Positions 45,335 through 55,340 are shown, numbered from the stretch's first letter. The stretch is DNA of 64,000 nucleotides from Azoarcus indigens (GCF_004361735.1 NZ_SNVV01000008.1:146525-210524); one strand, 5' to 3'. Program-made: numbers and translations. The notes: generated by a model from the letters alone, not told the origin.

Positions 45335-45991
45335 ATGCCAGAACGCGATTCCAGCCGACGCCCCGGCCGCCCCAAGGGCAGCGACAGTGCGTCGCGCGAA
45401 AAACTCCTGTATGCCGCCCTCACCGCCTTCGCCCGCCTGGGCTACGAAGGCGCGCGCCTGCGCGACATCGCCGCCGAAGCCGGCTTCGACGTCTCCATGA
45501 TCGCCCACCACTTCGGCTCGAAGGCCGAACTGTGGACCGCAGTGGTAGATGAACTGAAACGGCGGCAAATCCCCCGGCTGGCCGACTTCGCCCGCCTCGC
45601 CCAGCCAGAGCTGCCGCTGGCCTTCCGCCTGTCCCAGGGCATCGCCACCTTCATCGACCAGCTCACCACCGAGCCGGACGCGGTGAACTTCGTCACCCGC
45701 CAGCTCGCCGAACCCGGCGGGCGGCTGGACTACCTGGTGGAACAGCTGATACGCCCCAGCGCCGTCTGCTGCACGCCGCTGTGGCAGGAGGCGATGGAGG
45801 CCGGCATCATCAAACGGGTGGACCCGGTGGTATTCCACCTCGCCCTCTTCGGCGGCCTCGCTACCGTACTGGCGGCAAGAGACGTCATCGCCCGCATCAG
45901 CGGCAAGCAGCGCAGCCTGCCGGAGTTGAAGGAAGAGATGCTGCGGGGACTGTTGGGGAATGTGCTGCAGTTGCCGGGCAAGCCGGACTGA
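45335..45991 (+). CDS. TetR-family regulator, CecR/DUF1956 type
   Basis: A 218-residue repressor. The N-terminal helix-turn-helix (residues 18-65) reads REKLLYAALTAFARLGYEGARLRDIAAEAG and VSMIAHHFGSKAELW. The C-terminal domain fits DUF1956 (TetR_C_33), as in E. coli CecR, which controls the related ybhGFSR efflux genes. The frame extends far upstream, but the ATG at 45335 begins the family-typical GRPKG leader and sits after the yhhJ stop. Likely repressor of the adjoining efflux operon. Confidence 0.9.
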   Translation: MPERDSSRRPGRPKGSDSASREKLLYAALTAFARLGYEGARLRDIAAEAGFDVSMIAHHFGSKAELWTAVVDELKRRQIPRLADFARLAQPELPLAFRLSQGIATFIDQLTTEPDAVNFVTRQLAEPGGRLDYLVEQLIRPSAVCCTPLWQEAMEAGIIKRVDPVVFHLALFGGLATVLAARDVIARISGKQRSLPELKEEMLRGLLGNVLQLPGKPD

Positions 45992-46026
45992 GGGATTTCC
46001 GAGGAGCCCCTATAACCACCCGACAG

Positions 46027-46067
46027 AAAAGAAAACGCCGGATTCGCTATCAACGAATCCGGCGTTT
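46027..46067 (-). terminator. Intrinsic terminator of tRNA-Ala
   Basis: A 14-bp perfect stem (46033-46046 with 46054-46067) with a 7-base loop. On the minus strand it is followed by TTTCTTTT, so it ends the tRNA transcript, lying 11 bp beyond the CCA end. On the plus strand there is no T run behind it. Confidence 0.9.
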
Positions 46068-46077
46068 CTGGAATTCC

Positions 46078-46153
46078 TGGTGGACCGAAGGAGGATCGAA
46101 CTCCCGACCTCTGCATTGCGAACGCAGCGCTCTCCCAGCTGAGCTATCGGCCC
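46078..46153 (-). tRNA. tRNA-Ala (anticodon CGC)
   Basis: Read on the minus strand, 76 bases fold into a full cloverleaf: acceptor GGGCCGA with TCGGTCC, D arm GCTC...GAGC, anticodon stem CTGCG/TGCAG closing a TTCGCAA loop, T arm GGGAG/CTCCT with TTCGATC, and an encoded CCA end. The anticodon is CGC, reading GCG alanine codons. The acceptor carries the G3-U70 wobble pair that is the alanine identity element. One G-U pair closes the anticodon stem. It is single and is followed by a terminator. Confidence 0.95.
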
Positions 46154-46202
46154 GAAAGAGCGGCATTATAGAGAGGCTCTCCGGAAAAGTGAAGTCTCGC
46201 CC

Positions 46203-47252
46203 TCAGGTTTCGTCCTGCTCACCGGAGCCCACTGCGGCACGGCCGAGGCGGTCGCGGATGGCGCGCCATTCGGCCGCCGGCGGCGGCGCTTCCACCAGCA
46301 GCAGGTCAGCACCGGCGGCATCCAGATCCCGCAGCGTGGCGTAGAGATCATGGGCGTAGGCGGCGGCATCCAGCGGCGCTTGCTGCCAATGCACACTGCC
46401 CTGCTCCGGTCTTGCCAGCGTGCGTGCCAGCACCACGATGCGCAGGCCGGCGGCCAGCGACTGCGCCAGCGCTCCCAACAGCACTGCCGGCTCCACAAGC
46501 TGTAGCGGCGTGCGCGGCGCGTAGTGGGCGGCAAGCGCGCCGGAAACACGCGGCGCGGCCTCCTCGGCGGGCGCAGCCGGCTCCGCGTCACCACGCAGCC
46601 TTGGCTGACGGCCGATGACCGCGGCGATCTGATCGGCGGTGATGGCGCCGGGGCGCAGGATTTCCGGCGTGCTACGGGAGAGATCGATGATGGTGGATTC
46701 GATGCCGACGTCGCAGGCGCCACCATCCAGGATCATCGCCACCCGCTCGCCCAATTCCTGCTGCACATGCCCGGCCGTGGTCGGGCTGATGCGGCCGAAA
46801 CGGTTGGCGCTGGGTGCGGCGATGCCGGAATCGAAAGCCTTGAGCAACGCCAGCGCCACCGGATGGGAGGGCACGCGCAGGCCCACCGTGTCCTGCCCAC
46901 CGGTGACTTCGTCCGGCACGCCCGGGGCCCGCTTGAGGATCATGGTCAGCGGGCCGGGCCAGAAGGCGCGCGCCAGGGCGATGGCCTCCTTCGGAATGGA
47001 CGAGGCCCAGCGCGGCAACTGCTCGGCGTCCGGCAGATGGACGATCAGCGGGTGGTCTGCCGGTCGGTCCTTGGCAGCGAAGATGCGGCGGGCGGCTTCC
47101 GGGTTCAACGCATCCCCGCCCAGGCCGTAAACCGTCTCGGTCGGCAAGCCGACCAGATCGCCGGCGCGCAGCAGATCCACGGCCTGGGCGATGGCTCGGG
47201 GTGTGACGGCGGCGATGCCGCCGCGGACAGGCTCATTCGCCATGGATGCCAA
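46203..47252 (-). CDS. L-threonylcarbamoyladenylate synthase (Sua5 type)
   Basis: A 349-residue Sua5/YrdC/YciO protein that makes threonylcarbamoyl-AMP from threonine, bicarbonate and ATP for the t6A37 modification of ANN-reading tRNAs. Residues 15-205 form the YrdC domain: AGDLVGLPTETVYGLGGDALNPEAARRIFAAKDRP, PSANRFGRISPT and ILDGGACDVGIESTIID, with RPGAIT after it. Residues 240-349 are the Sua5 C-terminal domain with GALAAHYAPRTPLQL. The full-length two-domain form is the Sua5 type rather than the short TsaC. It overlaps the purK stop by 20 bp, so it is translationally linked to purK. A start at 47243 (MANEPVRG) is also possible. Confidence 0.93.
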   Translation of the reverse strand: MASMANEPVRGGIAAVTPRAIAQAVDLLRAGDLVGLPTETVYGLGGDALNPEAARRIFAAKDRPADHPLIVHLPDAEQLPRWASSIPKEAIALARAFWPGPLTMILKRAPGVPDEVTGGQDTVGLRVPSHPVALALLKAFDSGIAAPSANRFGRISPTTAGHVQQELGERVAMILDGGACDVGIESTIIDLSRSTPEILRPGAITADQIAAVIGRQPRLRGDAEPAAPAEEAAPRVSGALAAHYAPRTPLQLVEPAVLLGALAQSLAAGLRIVVLARTLARPEQGSVHWQQAPLDAAAYAHDLYATLRDLDAAGADLLLVEAPPPAAEWRAIRDRLGRAAVGSGEQDET

Positions 47253-48411
47253 TGGCCTCGCGAGCCTTCAGTGCATGCTCCAGCACTTCGTCTGGCTTGT
47301 CGCCGATAACAACGAAGTGGCCCATCTTGCGGCCGGGGCGGGCGTGATGCTTGCCATAGAGGTGCAGGCGCAGGCCGGGCACGCCGTGCAGCACCGACCA
47401 GTCCGGCTCGCGGTAGACGCCATCGGCATGGCCGCCCTCGTACCAGAGTTCGCCCAGCAGATTCACCATCACCGCCACCGAATGCTGGCGCGGCTCGCCC
47501 AGAGGCAGGCCGCACAGGGCGCGCACCTGCTGTTCGTACTGGCTGGTGACGCAAGCATCTATGGTGTGGTGGCCGCTGTTGTGGGGGCGCGGCGCCATCT
47601 CGTTCACGAACAGTTCGCCGCGGCAGACGAAGAACTCCACGCCCAGCGTGCCGACGTAGCCGAGGTGGGCGGCGATGCGCTCGGCGATCTCCTGGGCGTC
47701 GTCGCGCAGACAGGCGGAGCCGCGCGCCGGGGCGATGGAGACATCCAGGATGCCGTTGCGGTGGCGGTTCTCCACGGTCGGGAAGCAGCGCACCGCGCCA
47801 CGCTCGTCGCGCGCCAGCACCACCGAAACTTCGTAGTCCAGCGCCAGCATTTTCTCCAGCACACAGGCTTCGCCCTTGAACTGGCGAAAGGCGGCGAGCG
47901 CCTCGTCGCGGTCGGCGACGCGCGCCTGGCCTTTGCCGTCGTAGCCGAAGCGCGCCACCTTGAGCACCGCCGGAAACAGGCCGGCATTGGCGATGCGGAT
48001 GTCATCCTCGCTGCGGATGGCGGCATACGGGCCGTGCGGCAAACCGTTGCGGGCGAGGAAGCCCTTCTCCTCGATGCGGTTCTGGCACACCGCCACCGCG
48101 GCGGCAGCCGGATGCACCGGCAGGAATTTGGCGAGGTAGTCCAGCGTGGCGGCCGGCACGTTCTCGAATTCGGTGGTCACGCCGGCGCACTCGGCGGCGA
48201 GCCGGTCCAGCGCAGCGAAGTCGTCGTAGGCCGCCACCAGGTGGAAGTCGGCGATGCGGCCGGCCGGGCTGTTCGGGTCCGGGTCGAGCACCCACACCTT
48301 GTAGCCCATCTCATGGGCGGCGGCGACGAAGAAGCGTCCGAGCTGGCCCCCGCCCAGCATGCCCAGGGTGGCGGGCGGCAGGATGGGAGCAGACGAGGGG
48401 ATATCGGACAT
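47233..48411 (-). CDS. purK: 5-(carboxyamino)imidazole ribonucleotide synthase
   Basis: A 392-residue ATP-grasp enzyme that carboxylates AIR to N5-CAIR in purine synthesis. It starts with LGMLGGGQLGRFFVAAAHEMGYKVWVLDPD, the PurK biotin-carboxylase-like domain. The ATP-grasp centre has FPAVLKVARFGYDGKGQARV and EKMLALDYEVSVVLARD; the end has NEMAPRPHNSGHHTIDACVTSQYEQQ. The ATG has GAGG upstream. It belongs to a minus-strand block with purE (after the SMR gene) and folD, matching purine and one-carbon metabolism. Confidence 0.96.
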   Translation of the reverse strand: MSDIPSSAPILPPATLGMLGGGQLGRFFVAAAHEMGYKVWVLDPDPNSPAGRIADFHLVAAYDDFAALDRLAAECAGVTTEFENVPAATLDYLAKFLPVHPAAAAVAVCQNRIEEKGFLARNGLPHGPYAAIRSEDDIRIANAGLFPAVLKVARFGYDGKGQARVADRDEALAAFRQFKGEACVLEKMLALDYEVSVVLARDERGAVRCFPTVENRHRNGILDVSIAPARGSACLRDDAQEIAERIAAHLGYVGTLGVEFFVCRGELFVNEMAPRPHNSGHHTIDACVTSQYEQQVRALCGLPLGEPRQHSVAVMVNLLGELWYEGGHADGVYREPDWSVLHGVPGLRLHLYGKHHARPGRKMGHFVVIGDKPDEVLEHALKAREAIGIHGE

Positions 48412-48450
48412 GCAGGCCTCGGAGAAGGTAATGGGCGCCGGCTCGGGCGC

Positions 48451-48786
48451 TCAATGAGCGGAAACGTTGGAGAACAGATTGATCACCAGCACGCCGGCCA
48501 TGATCAGGACGATGCCGATGATGGCGGCCAGGTCCAGCTTCTGGCCGAAGAAGAACAGCGCCGCCAGGCTCACCAGCACAATGCCGACACCGGACCAGAT
48601 GGCGTAGGCGATGCCCACCGGGATGTGCTTCAGGGTCTGAGACAGGCAGAAGAAGGCGATGCCGTAGCCGCAAATCACGACCACCGACGGCCACAAGCGG
48701 CTGAAGCCCTCGGCGGCCTTCAGCGCGCTGGTGGCGATCACCTCGGCGACGATGGCGATGCCGAGCAGCAGATAGGCCTGGCTCAT
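48451..48786 (-). CDS. SMR-family multidrug efflux protein (EmrE-like)
   Basis: A 111-residue protein with four helices. The conserved Glu14 in GIAIVAEVIATSALKAAEGFSRLWP is the substrate- and proton-binding residue of EmrE. The TM3 motif GIAYAIWSGVGIVLVSLAALFFF is typical of the QacC/EmrE subgroup rather than SugE/Gdx. It exports quaternary cations by proton exchange as a dual-topology dimer. It lies between purE and purK on the same strand with 12- and 39-bp gaps, so it may be cotranscribed with purine genes, an uncommon arrangement. Confidence 0.93.
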   Translation of the reverse strand: MSQAYLLLGIAIVAEVIATSALKAAEGFSRLWPSVVVICGYGIAFFCLSQTLKHIPVGIAYAIWSGVGIVLVSLAALFFFGQKLDLAAIIGIVLIMAGVLVINLFSNVSAH

Positions 48787-48798
48787 CGGCGGCTGCGC

Positions 48799-49299
48799 TC
48801 AGACCAGCGGCGGCAGTTCCATGGCCAGCACCGTCTCGGTCTGGCGGCGGCGGAAGTCGTCCAGCTGCGCGGCCAGCGCCGGGTTGTCGTTGGCCAGCAG
48901 GGAGACGGCGAACAGGCCGGCATTGGCGGCACCCGCCTCGCCGATGGCGAAGGTGGCGACGGGAATGCCCTTGGGCATCTGCACGATGGAGAGCAGCGAA
49001 TCCTGCCCCGACAGGGCCTTGGACTGCACCGGCACGCCCAGCACCGGCAGCGTGGTCTTGGCCGCCACCATGCCTGGCAGGTGGGCGGCGCCGCCGGCGC
49101 CGGCGATGATGGCCTTGAGGCCGCGCCCGCGCGCCGCTTCGGCGTATTCGAACATCAGGTCCGGCGTGCGGTGGGCGGAAACCACCCGCGCTTCGTAGGG
49201 CACGCCGAATTCGGCCAGCACCTTGGCGGCGGCCTGCATGGTGGGCCAGTCGGAACTGGAGCCCATGATGATGCCGACCAGGGGTTGCGCTTGCGTCAT
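48799..49299 (-). CDS. purE: N5-carboxyaminoimidazole ribonucleotide mutase
   Basis: A 166-residue class I PurE that converts N5-CAIR to CAIR. Signature stretches are [36 protein letters not shown] and [29 protein letters not shown]. The start at 49299 begins the typical short leader before the SSSDW motif; the frame extends upstream into sequence overlapping folD and is not credible. It follows folD by 8 bp and precedes the SMR gene by 12 bp. Confidence 0.96.
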   Translation of the reverse strand: MTQAQPLVGIIMGSSSDWPTMQAAAKVLAEFGVPYEARVVSAHRTPDLMFEYAEAARGRGLKAIIAGAGGAAHLPGMVAAKTTLPVLGVPVQSKALSGQDSLLSIVQMPKGIPVATFAIGEAGAANAGLFAVSLLANDNPALAAQLDDFRRRQTETVLAMELPPLV

Positions 49300-49307
49300 G
49301 ACAGGGC

Positions 49308-50183
49308 TCACTTGCCGGCGGTGCGGGCAGCACGCTCGGCGGAAATCACCGTGTTTTCCAGCAGCATGGTGATGGTCATCGGGCCGACGCCGCCGGGCAC
49401 CGGGGTGATGGCACCGGCCACTTCCTGCGCCGAGGCGAAATCGACGTCGCCGCACAGCTTGCCGGCGTCCGGGCCGTCCTGCAGGCGGTTGATGCCGACG
49501 TCGATCACGGTGGCGCCGGGCTTGATCATGTCGCCCTTGAGGAAGCGCGGCTTGCCGATGGCGGCGACCACGATGTCCGCGCGGCGGGTGTGGAAGCCAA
49601 GATCGCGGGTCCTGGAGTGGCAGACGGTGACGGTGGCGCCGGCATTGGTCAGCAGCATCGCCATCGGTTTGCCGACGATGTTGGAGCGGCCGATGACCAC
49701 CGCCTCGGCACCGGCCAGCGGCACACTGGCAGACTCCAGCATCTTCATGACGCCGTGCGGCGTGCAGGGCAGGAAGGCTTCGCGGTTCTGCGACAGACGG
49801 CCGACGTTCTCAGCGTGGAAACCATCCACATCCTTGGCCACGTCGATGGCTTCCAGCACCGCGGTTTCATCGAACTGGGGCGGCAGCGGCAGCTGTACCA
49901 GGATGCCGTGCACCGCTGGATCGGCGTTGAGCTCGGCCAGCTTGGCCATGACCTCCGCCGGCGCAGCGTCGGCGGCATAGTCGAAGCGCAGCGAACGGAT
50001 GCCGGCCTTTTCGCAGGCAGCCACCTTGTTGCGCACATACACGGCAGAGGCCGGATCACCGCCGACCAGGATCACCGCGAGGCAGGGCTGCACGCCCCGG
50101 GCGGACAGAGCGGCCGCGCGTCCGGCGATTTCGCCGCGCACCTGGGCGGCGAGCGCGTTGCCATCGATAATGCGGGAGGTCAT
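49308..50183 (-). CDS. folD: Methylenetetrahydrofolate dehydrogenase/cyclohydrolase
   Basis: A 291-residue bifunctional enzyme converting 5,10-methylene-THF to 10-formyl-THF, the donor for purine synthesis. Key motifs are [23 protein letters not shown] with the catalytic Yxxx[37 protein letters not shown] and [17 protein letters not shown], then [18 protein letters not shown]. The length fits E. coli FolD (288). The ATG at 50183 lies just after an AT-rich stretch (TTTTATCG) in which its promoter may lie. It heads the purE-SMR-purK-Sua5 block. Confidence 0.96.
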   Translation of the reverse strand: MTSRIIDGNALAAQVRGEIAGRAAALSARGVQPCLAVILVGGDPASAVYVRNKVAACEKAGIRSLRFDYAADAAPAEVMAKLAELNADPAVHGILVQLPLPPQFDETAVLEAIDVAKDVDGFHAENVGRLSQNREAFLPCTPHGVMKMLESASVPLAGAEAVVIGRSNIVGKPMAMLLTNAGATVTVCHSRTRDLGFHTRRADIVVAAIGKPRFLKGDMIKPGATVIDVGINRLQDGPDAGKLCGDVDFASAQEVAGAITPVPGGVGPMTITMLLENTVISAERAARTAGK

Positions 50184-50340
50184 CGGGGGAGCCTCGAAAA
50201 AAGCTCGCAATTTTATCGCAGCATCAGGGGCTTGTGCGCGCCGATGATGGACGGCCGCGAAAGCCCCGGCACTGGCGGCCGGCCAGCCGCCCTCGCGACC
50301 ATGCTGCGTGCCGGCGCTGCCGCCGCCGGCGCATGTCCCC

Positions 50341-50976
50341 TCAGCGGCTGGCGACCGGCTCCACCGCCACCACGTGCTGCACCAGCTCCGCCAGCGAGTG
50401 GGCACCCATCTTTTCCATCACCCGGGCGCGGTGCACTTCCACCGTCTTGATGCTGATGCCGAGCACGTCGGCGATCTGCTTGTTGAGCTTGCCGGCGACG
50501 ATGAGGTGGAGCACCTCGCGCTCGCGCTGGGTCAGGTGCTCCAGCCGGCGGGCAATGTCCGCCTCGGTGCGCCGCCGGCTGCGGCCATTGCGCTCCTGTT
50601 CCAGGCACTGCTCCACCAGGCGGCGCATCTCGGCATCGTTGAAGGGCTTCTCGATGAAATCCACCGCGCCGCGCTTCAGCGCGGACACCGCCATGGGCAC
50701 GTCGCCATGGCCGGTGATGAAGATGACCGGCAGCGCACAGTGGCGGCGCCCCAGTTCCTCGAACAACTCCAGCCCGCTCATGCCCGGCATGCGCACGTCC
50801 AGCACCAGGCAGCCGGTCATGTCCGGCCGCCAGGCTTCGAGGAAGGACTCGGCGGAGTCGAACGCGGCCACCGCGTAGCCGCTGGACTCCAGCATCCAGA
50901 CCAGGGAATCGCGCAGGGCTTCGTCATCGTCGACGATGTAGATGTACTGATCAGGCTCGGCGTGCAGCTCGCTCAC
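50341..50976 (-). CDS. FixJ/LuxR-type response regulator
   Basis: A 211-residue two-domain regulator. The receiver (residues 8-125) has [13 protein letters not shown], the phospho-acceptor Asp in [12 protein letters not shown], the Thr in FITGHGD and the Lys in FIEKPF. The output domain (about 145-205) is a GerE-type [39 protein letters not shown]. The start is a GTG at 50976, chosen for GGAGG 6 bases upstream; it overlaps the end of the kinase gene by 26 bp, as in dctS-dctR and other FixJ pairs. The next upstream ATG would run far into the kinase. It is probably phosphorylated by the adjacent kinase. Confidence 0.93.
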   Translation of the reverse strand: MSELHAEPDQYIYIVDDDEALRDSLVWMLESSGYAVAAFDSAESFLEAWRPDMTGCLVLDVRMPGMSGLELFEELGRRHCALPVIFITGHGDVPMAVSALKRGAVDFIEKPFNDAEMRRLVEQCLEQERNGRSRRRTEADIARRLEHLTQREREVLHLIVAGKLNKQIADVLGISIKTVEVHRARVMEKMGAHSLAELVQHVVAVEPVASR

Positions 50977-53677
50977 TGGCGGCCTCCGTGGGCAAGGTAA
51001 ACGAGAATATGGTACCGCCTTCCGGGTTGGCATCCACGACCAGCCTGCCGTCATGGAACTCGACGATGGAGCGGCAGATGTTGAGGCCCATGCCCATGCC
51101 TTCGGCCTTGGTCGTGTAGAAGGGGGTGAAGAGGCGCAGGCGGTCTTCCTCGTCGATGCCGTGGCCGCGGTCTATCACCGCCACTTCCACCGCGTGGGCG
51201 CCGTAGGGGCGGGCACGCACCGTCAGCACCCGCTCGTCCGCCACCGCGTCCGCCATCGCGTCCATGCCGTTCTTGACGAGGTTGAGCACCACCTGCTCGA
51301 TCATGATGCGGTCGGCGTACACCGGCGGCAGGTCCGGCTCCAACTCGGCATGGATGCGGATGCCCATGCGGCGGGCATCGATCTCGGCGAAGCCGAGAGC
51401 GTCGTCCAGCACCTCGGAAATCTGCACCGCGCTGCGGCGCGGCTCGCTCTTCTTAACGAACTCGCGGATACGGCGGATGATCTTGCCGGCACGCTCGGCC
51501 TGGAAGCTGGCCTTCTGCATCGCGCCCAGCAACTCCTCCGGCCGGCCGTGGCCGCCCTGCAGCCGGGTGACGCAGCCGGCGCAGTAGTTGGCGATGGCCG
51601 ACAGCGGCTGGTTCAGCTCGTGCGCCAGCGTGGAGGCCATCTCGCCCATGGTGATCAGGCGGCCGGTGCGCTGCAGGCGCTCCTCCTGCTGGCGCGAGAC
51701 TTCGGCCGTCTGCTTGCGGTCGGTGATGTCGGTGGCGATGCCCATGCGCACCACCCGCCCGTCCACCCAGCGGGTGGCCTGCTCGCGCACGTGGTACCAG
51801 CGGCCGGACAGCGGATGCTGCAGCTCGCCGTCGAACAGCTCGCGCGGCAAGTCAGCGACAGTAAGGCCGCGCGGATCGACGCGGTAGTCGCCCCGCTCCG
51901 GCTGCGGCACGGCCACGCCACGCACGGTGCGGCCCACCGCGTCGAAGCCGTGGATGCTCTTGAAGGCGCGGTTGGCGAAGAGGATTTCGTCGGTGCGGGC
52001 ATCGGCCACGAACACCGCCGCGTCCAGCCCGTCCAGCACCGCCTCGAAACGCTCGTGGGCGGCTTCCAGCGCAGCGCGAATGCGCTTGGGCTCGGTGATG
52101 TCGGTGACCGAGGCCATCCAGCCGGTCTGGCGGCCGGCGAGGTCGATCAGCGGCGAGAGGTAGAAGCGGGCATCCACCCGCTCGCCGTTGCGCCGGCGGA
52201 TGCGCATCTCGAAGCCGCTGGGCGGCGCCCGCCCGGCCAGCGTCAGCGCCAGGTTGTGCTCGCAGGCCTCGCGCTCCTCCGGCGGCCAGTAGGGGAAGGG
52301 CGGCCCCATGCCCATCAGCTCTTCCTCCTCCAGCCCGACCATGCGGCAGAAGGCGGCATTCACATAGATGATGCGGCCAGTGAGGTCGATGGCGCGCAGG
52401 CCGGTCACCACCGACTCCTCCATCGCCTTGCGGAAGGCCGACTCGGCGCGCAGCGCCTCTTCCGCCGCCTTGCGGCCGGTGATGTCGTGGGCCACCGCGT
52501 AGACCAGCTTCTCCTGGCTCACCGGGTTGATGCTCCACACCAGCCACTTGTAGCTGCCGTCCAGGCAGCGGCAGCGGTTCTCGAAATTCACCGGCTCGCC
52601 GGCAGCCAGACGGCGCAGCTGGGTAAGCGTGGCCGCTGCGTCTTCCGGATGCACCAGGTCCAGCAGGGCCTGTCCCTGCAGATGTTCGGCGCGATAGCCC
52701 AGCACCCTCTCGAAGGCTGGATTGCAGCGGCGGAAGCTGCCATCCAGCCCGACCACGCACAGCAGGTCCAGCGACAGGTTGAACAAGCGATCCCGCTCCT
52801 TCTCCACCTGCACCCGGCGCTGCACATGGCTGCGCAGCGTCCACAGGCTCCACAGCACGATGATGGAAAGGCCGAGGATCAGCCCCGCCGGCAACAGGCG
52901 GGAGACGCCGCCGGCGCCATGGAACACGGTGGCGCGCAACACGAGGCCGTTGCCGGGCGGGTCCAGCGGTAGTTCATAGGCCACCCGGCCTTCGCTCTCG
53001 CGCAGCGCGGAATTCACCGCCAGCGTCCTGCCCTGGCCGTCCAGCAGCGCCAGGCGGTATTTCTCGGCGAACCAGCCGGGCACCAGGTAGCGCACCATGC
53101 GTTCCACGGAATAGACGGCCACCACCGCGCCGCGGGACTCCCGGCCGTTGCGGATGGGCACATGCACCTCCAGCCGCCAGCCGCCGTCCGCAGCCGGGTA
53201 GGGCACGCCGTACACCGGCCGGCCCAGCTCCCGCGCACGCTGGAAGACCACCGCCTGCGAGGGATCGAGCGCATCGCCCACCAGCCAGTCGGTGGCGTCG
53301 AAGGGTGCCGACCAGCGTATCGCCTCGTCCTCGCCCACCCAGACGATGTTCACCAGCTCGCCGTTGTTGGCGATGTGTTGATTGGCGCGCAGCTGGAAGG
53401 TGTCGGCATCCAGCACGCCGCCGGCGATGTCCCGCGCCAGCTGCCCCAGCACTTCCTCCGTGCCTTGCATGTGCAGGCGCACCGTCTGCTCCGCCCACTG
53501 CACATCGCGTGCGGCAGCGTTGCGCTCGCCTTCCGCCTCCCGCGTCTGCAGCAGCCAGACCAGCGCCAGCATGGAGACGGCGAACACGACCACCGCTACG
53601 TAGGGCGCCGTCCAGTACCACTGGGAGGAAGAGGACGTATGAGAGGCGCGCAGCGTGGTGTGATCGGAATCGAACAT
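50951..53677 (-). CDS. PAS-domain sensor histidine kinase (DctS-like)
   Basis: A 908-residue membrane kinase. Transmembrane helices at about 24-44 and 261-282 bracket a periplasmic domain of some 215 residues resembling the double-Cache sensors of DctS. Three PAS domains follow (about 300-403, 413-530, 542-655). The dimerisation region has His686 in [20 protein letters not shown], and the ATPase domain has [23 protein letters not shown] and [18 protein letters not shown]. The start at 53677 (MFDSD) is preferred over longer frames rich in Arg/Pro. It overlaps the regulator gene by 26 bp and is divergent from the binding-protein gene. The signal is unknown; C4-dicarboxylates are one possibility by family. 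Confidence 0.92.
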   Translation of the reverse strand: MFDSDHTTLRASHTSSSSQWYWTAPYVAVVVFAVSMLALVWLLQTREAEGERNAAARDVQWAEQTVRLHMQGTEEVLGQLARDIAGGVLDADTFQLRANQHIANNGELVNIVWVGEDEAIRWSAPFDATDWLVGDALDPSQAVVFQRARELGRPVYGVPYPAADGGWRLEVHVPIRNGRESRGAVVAVYSVERMVRYLVPGWFAEKYRLALLDGQGRTLAVNSALRESEGRVAYELPLDPPGNGLVLRATVFHGAGGVSRLLPAGLILGLSIIVLWSLWTLRSHVQRRVQVEKERDRLFNLSLDLLCVVGLDGSFRRCNPAFERVLGYRAEHLQGQALLDLVHPEDAAATLTQLRRLAAGEPVNFENRCRCLDGSYKWLVWSINPVSQEKLVYAVAHDITGRKAAEEALRAESAFRKAMEESVVTGLRAIDLTGRIIYVNAAFCRMVGLEEEELMGMGPPFPYWPPEEREACEHNLALTLAGRAPPSGFEMRIRRRNGERVDARFYLSPLIDLAGRQTGWMASVTDITEPKRIRAALEAAHERFEAVLDGLDAAVFVADARTDEILFANRAFKSIHGFDAVGRTVRGVAVPQPERGDYRVDPRGLTVADLPRELFDGELQHPLSGRWYHVREQATRWVDGRVVRMGIATDITDRKQTAEVSRQQEERLQRTGRLITMGEMASTLAHELNQPLSAIANYCAGCVTRLQGGHGRPEELLGAMQKASFQAERAGKIIRRIREFVKKSEPRRSAVQISEVLDDALGFAEIDARRMGIRIHAELEPDLPPVYADRIMIEQVVLNLVKNGMDAMADAVADERVLTVRARPYGAHAVEVAVIDRGHGIDEEDRLRLFTPFYTTKAEGMGMGLNICRSIVEFHDGRLVVDANPEGGTIFSFTLPTEAASERAARRA

Positions 53678-53864
53678 GAAGATGGAAGTGCAGCAGAAAG
53701 GACGGCCAGGCGAATCGCCCGGCCGCAGCGTTCTATTGTTCCCGCGCCCCGGCATGCGAGGCATTCGGTTTAACCCTAGCGCTCGCGGCACCGGCAGCCG
53801 CCCACTCCGGGATTGCGGGTTTCCGCCAATTTTGTCTGATTTTCGCCGCTCCTAGAGTGGCCCA

Positions 53865-55070
53865 ATGTCGGTCAAGGGCCTGATCCGCCTCCTGCTGCTG
53901 CCGCTGAGCCTGCTGGCCGGCCTGCCGGCGGGCGGCGCACAGCCGGCCGACCCGGTGCGCATCGGCGTCACCGGCCCCTACTCCGGCAGCAATGGCGTGA
54001 TCGGTCTCTCCATGCGCGAAGGCATACGCATCGCCGCGGCGCAGATCAATGCCGAAGGTGGCGTTCTCGGCCGCCGGCTGGTGCTGGTGGAGCGAGATGA
54101 CCAGAGCAGCAACGAACGCGGCGCGCAGATTGCGCAGACACTGATCCAGGAAGAAGGGATCGTCGCCGCCGTTGGCCTCGTCAGTACCGGCGTGGCGCTC
54201 GCGAGCCAGCATCTGTACCAGCGCGCCCGCATCCCGATGCTGACCGCGGTGGCTGGCGGCAGCCTCATCACCCGCCAGTTCCAGCCACCGGAACATCTGG
54301 ACAACTTCATCTTCCGCACCGCGCCCAGCGACACGCTGCACGCCCGGCGCATGGTGGAGGAAGCGGTGAACGGCCTCCACGCGAAACGCCTGGCGATCTT
54401 TCACGACGCCACCAACTACGGACAGCTCGGCCGCGACGATCTGCTGTTCGCGCTGCAGGCACGGCAGCTCCAGCCGGCGGCAGTGGAACGCCTGCCGCAG
54501 CACGACGCGGAAATGCTTGCAGCCCTGCACCGCGTCCATCAGGCCGGCGCCGATGCGCTGCTGGTTTATGGCTCAGGGGCGGGCCTGGCCCGTATCGCCA
54601 GCGCCAACGCGAAACTGGGTCTGCGCCTCCCGCTCATCGGCAGCTGGCCCTTCGCCGTGCCCGGCGTCCTCGAAGGCGCTGAACGCACAGCCGAGGGAGT
54701 GCGCATCCCCCAGAGCTTCATCCCGGCAGGGAGCCAGGACCGCCGGCAGGCCTTTCTGGAAGCCTGGCGTCGCACTACCGGAACCGATCGAATTCCGGTG
54801 CCGCCCGCGGCTGCGCAAGGGTATGATGCGCTGCTTCTGCTTGCCGCTGCGATAAGACAAGCGGGGAGCACCGAGGGAGATCGCATCCGGGATGCCTTGG
54901 AAAACCTCCGTACTCCGGTGGAGGGGGTGGTCATGATCTACGACCGCCCATTCTCGCGGGACAACCACGAGACCTTCACCCACTGCCGCCAGCTGGCGAT
55001 GGGAGAAGTGCGGCAGGGCCAGGTCATGTTCGCCTACGACGAAGAGCGCAAACGCGCCACCCGGCAATGA
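53865..55070 (+). CDS. ABC-type periplasmic binding protein (type I, Peripla_BP_6)
   Basis: A 401-residue LivJ-like solute-binding protein. A Sec signal (residues 1-25, RLLLLPLSLLAGLPAGGA) precedes VRIGVTGPYSGSNGVIGLSMREGIRIAAAQINAEGGVLGRRLVLVERDDQS, the standard start of branched-chain-amino-acid-type binding proteins. Two Rossmann-like lobes follow, with AVGLVSTGVALASQHLYQR and AQGYDALLLLAAAIRQAG. No permease or ATPase lies in the window, and the gene is divergent from a PAS kinase. It may supply a remote transporter or act as the kinase's periplasmic co-receptor. A strong terminator follows. Confidence 0.9.
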   Translation: MSVKGLIRLLLLPLSLLAGLPAGGAQPADPVRIGVTGPYSGSNGVIGLSMREGIRIAAAQINAEGGVLGRRLVLVERDDQSSNERGAQIAQTLIQEEGIVAAVGLVSTGVALASQHLYQRARIPMLTAVAGGSLITRQFQPPEHLDNFIFRTAPSDTLHARRMVEEAVNGLHAKRLAIFHDATNYGQLGRDDLLFALQARQLQPAAVERLPQHDAEMLAALHRVHQAGADALLVYGSGAGLARIASANAKLGLRLPLIGSWPFAVPGVLEGAERTAEGVRIPQSFIPAGSQDRRQAFLEAWRRTTGTDRIPVPPAAAQGYDALLLLAAAIRQAGSTEGDRIRDALENLRTPVEGVVMIYDRPFSRDNHETFTHCRQLAMGEVRQGQVMFAYDEERKRATRQ

Positions 55071-55094
55071 TGTCCCTCGAGCGCCGTTTTCCCG

Positions 55095-55144
55095 ATCGGC
55101 CGGGGGACCTCTCCCTCCCTCCCTCACCCCCGGCCGATTTTTTT
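55095..55144 (+). terminator. Intrinsic terminator of the binding-protein gene
   Basis: A 12-bp perfect stem (55095-55106 with 55127-55138) with a 20-base pyrimidine-rich loop, followed by seven T (55138-55144). It lies 25 bp after the stop. Confidence 0.9.
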
Positions 55145-55311
55145 CTCCACGGCACTTTTCCAGCCGCCCCCACTCTTTCCTGAAGCCGGCGGCCATGCAG
55201 CCCCGGGCCATAGCCACACCCTTTCCGTCCCTAAGCCAGCCGCCACCGGCCTTGCGCCCCGGCACCGGCGACGGCGCCATTCCCGCGCCAATTCTTGGTT
55301 GCGGCGCACAA

Positions 55312-55340
55312 TTGCACATGACGAAACATCGTTTTATAGT
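55312..55340 (+). promoter_or_regulatory. Sigma-70 promoter of the pyruvate dehydrogenase operon
   Basis: TTGCAC (55312-55317), a 17-bp spacer and TATAGT (55335-55340) give a good sigma-70 promoter 109 bp upstream of aceE. The rest of the 378-bp gap (55071-55448) contains the preceding terminator and no gene. No PdhR palindrome is recognised. Confidence 0.7.

Noticed and set aside
46033..46067. Terminator for the TetR gene
   Set aside because: On the plus strand no T run follows the stem; the T run is on the minus strand, so it belongs to tRNA-Ala.
47191..49980. 929-residue open frame on the plus strand across purK, SMR, purE and folD
   Set aside because: Antisense to four well-supported minus-strand genes; its sequence is His/Arg/Gly-rich without domains.
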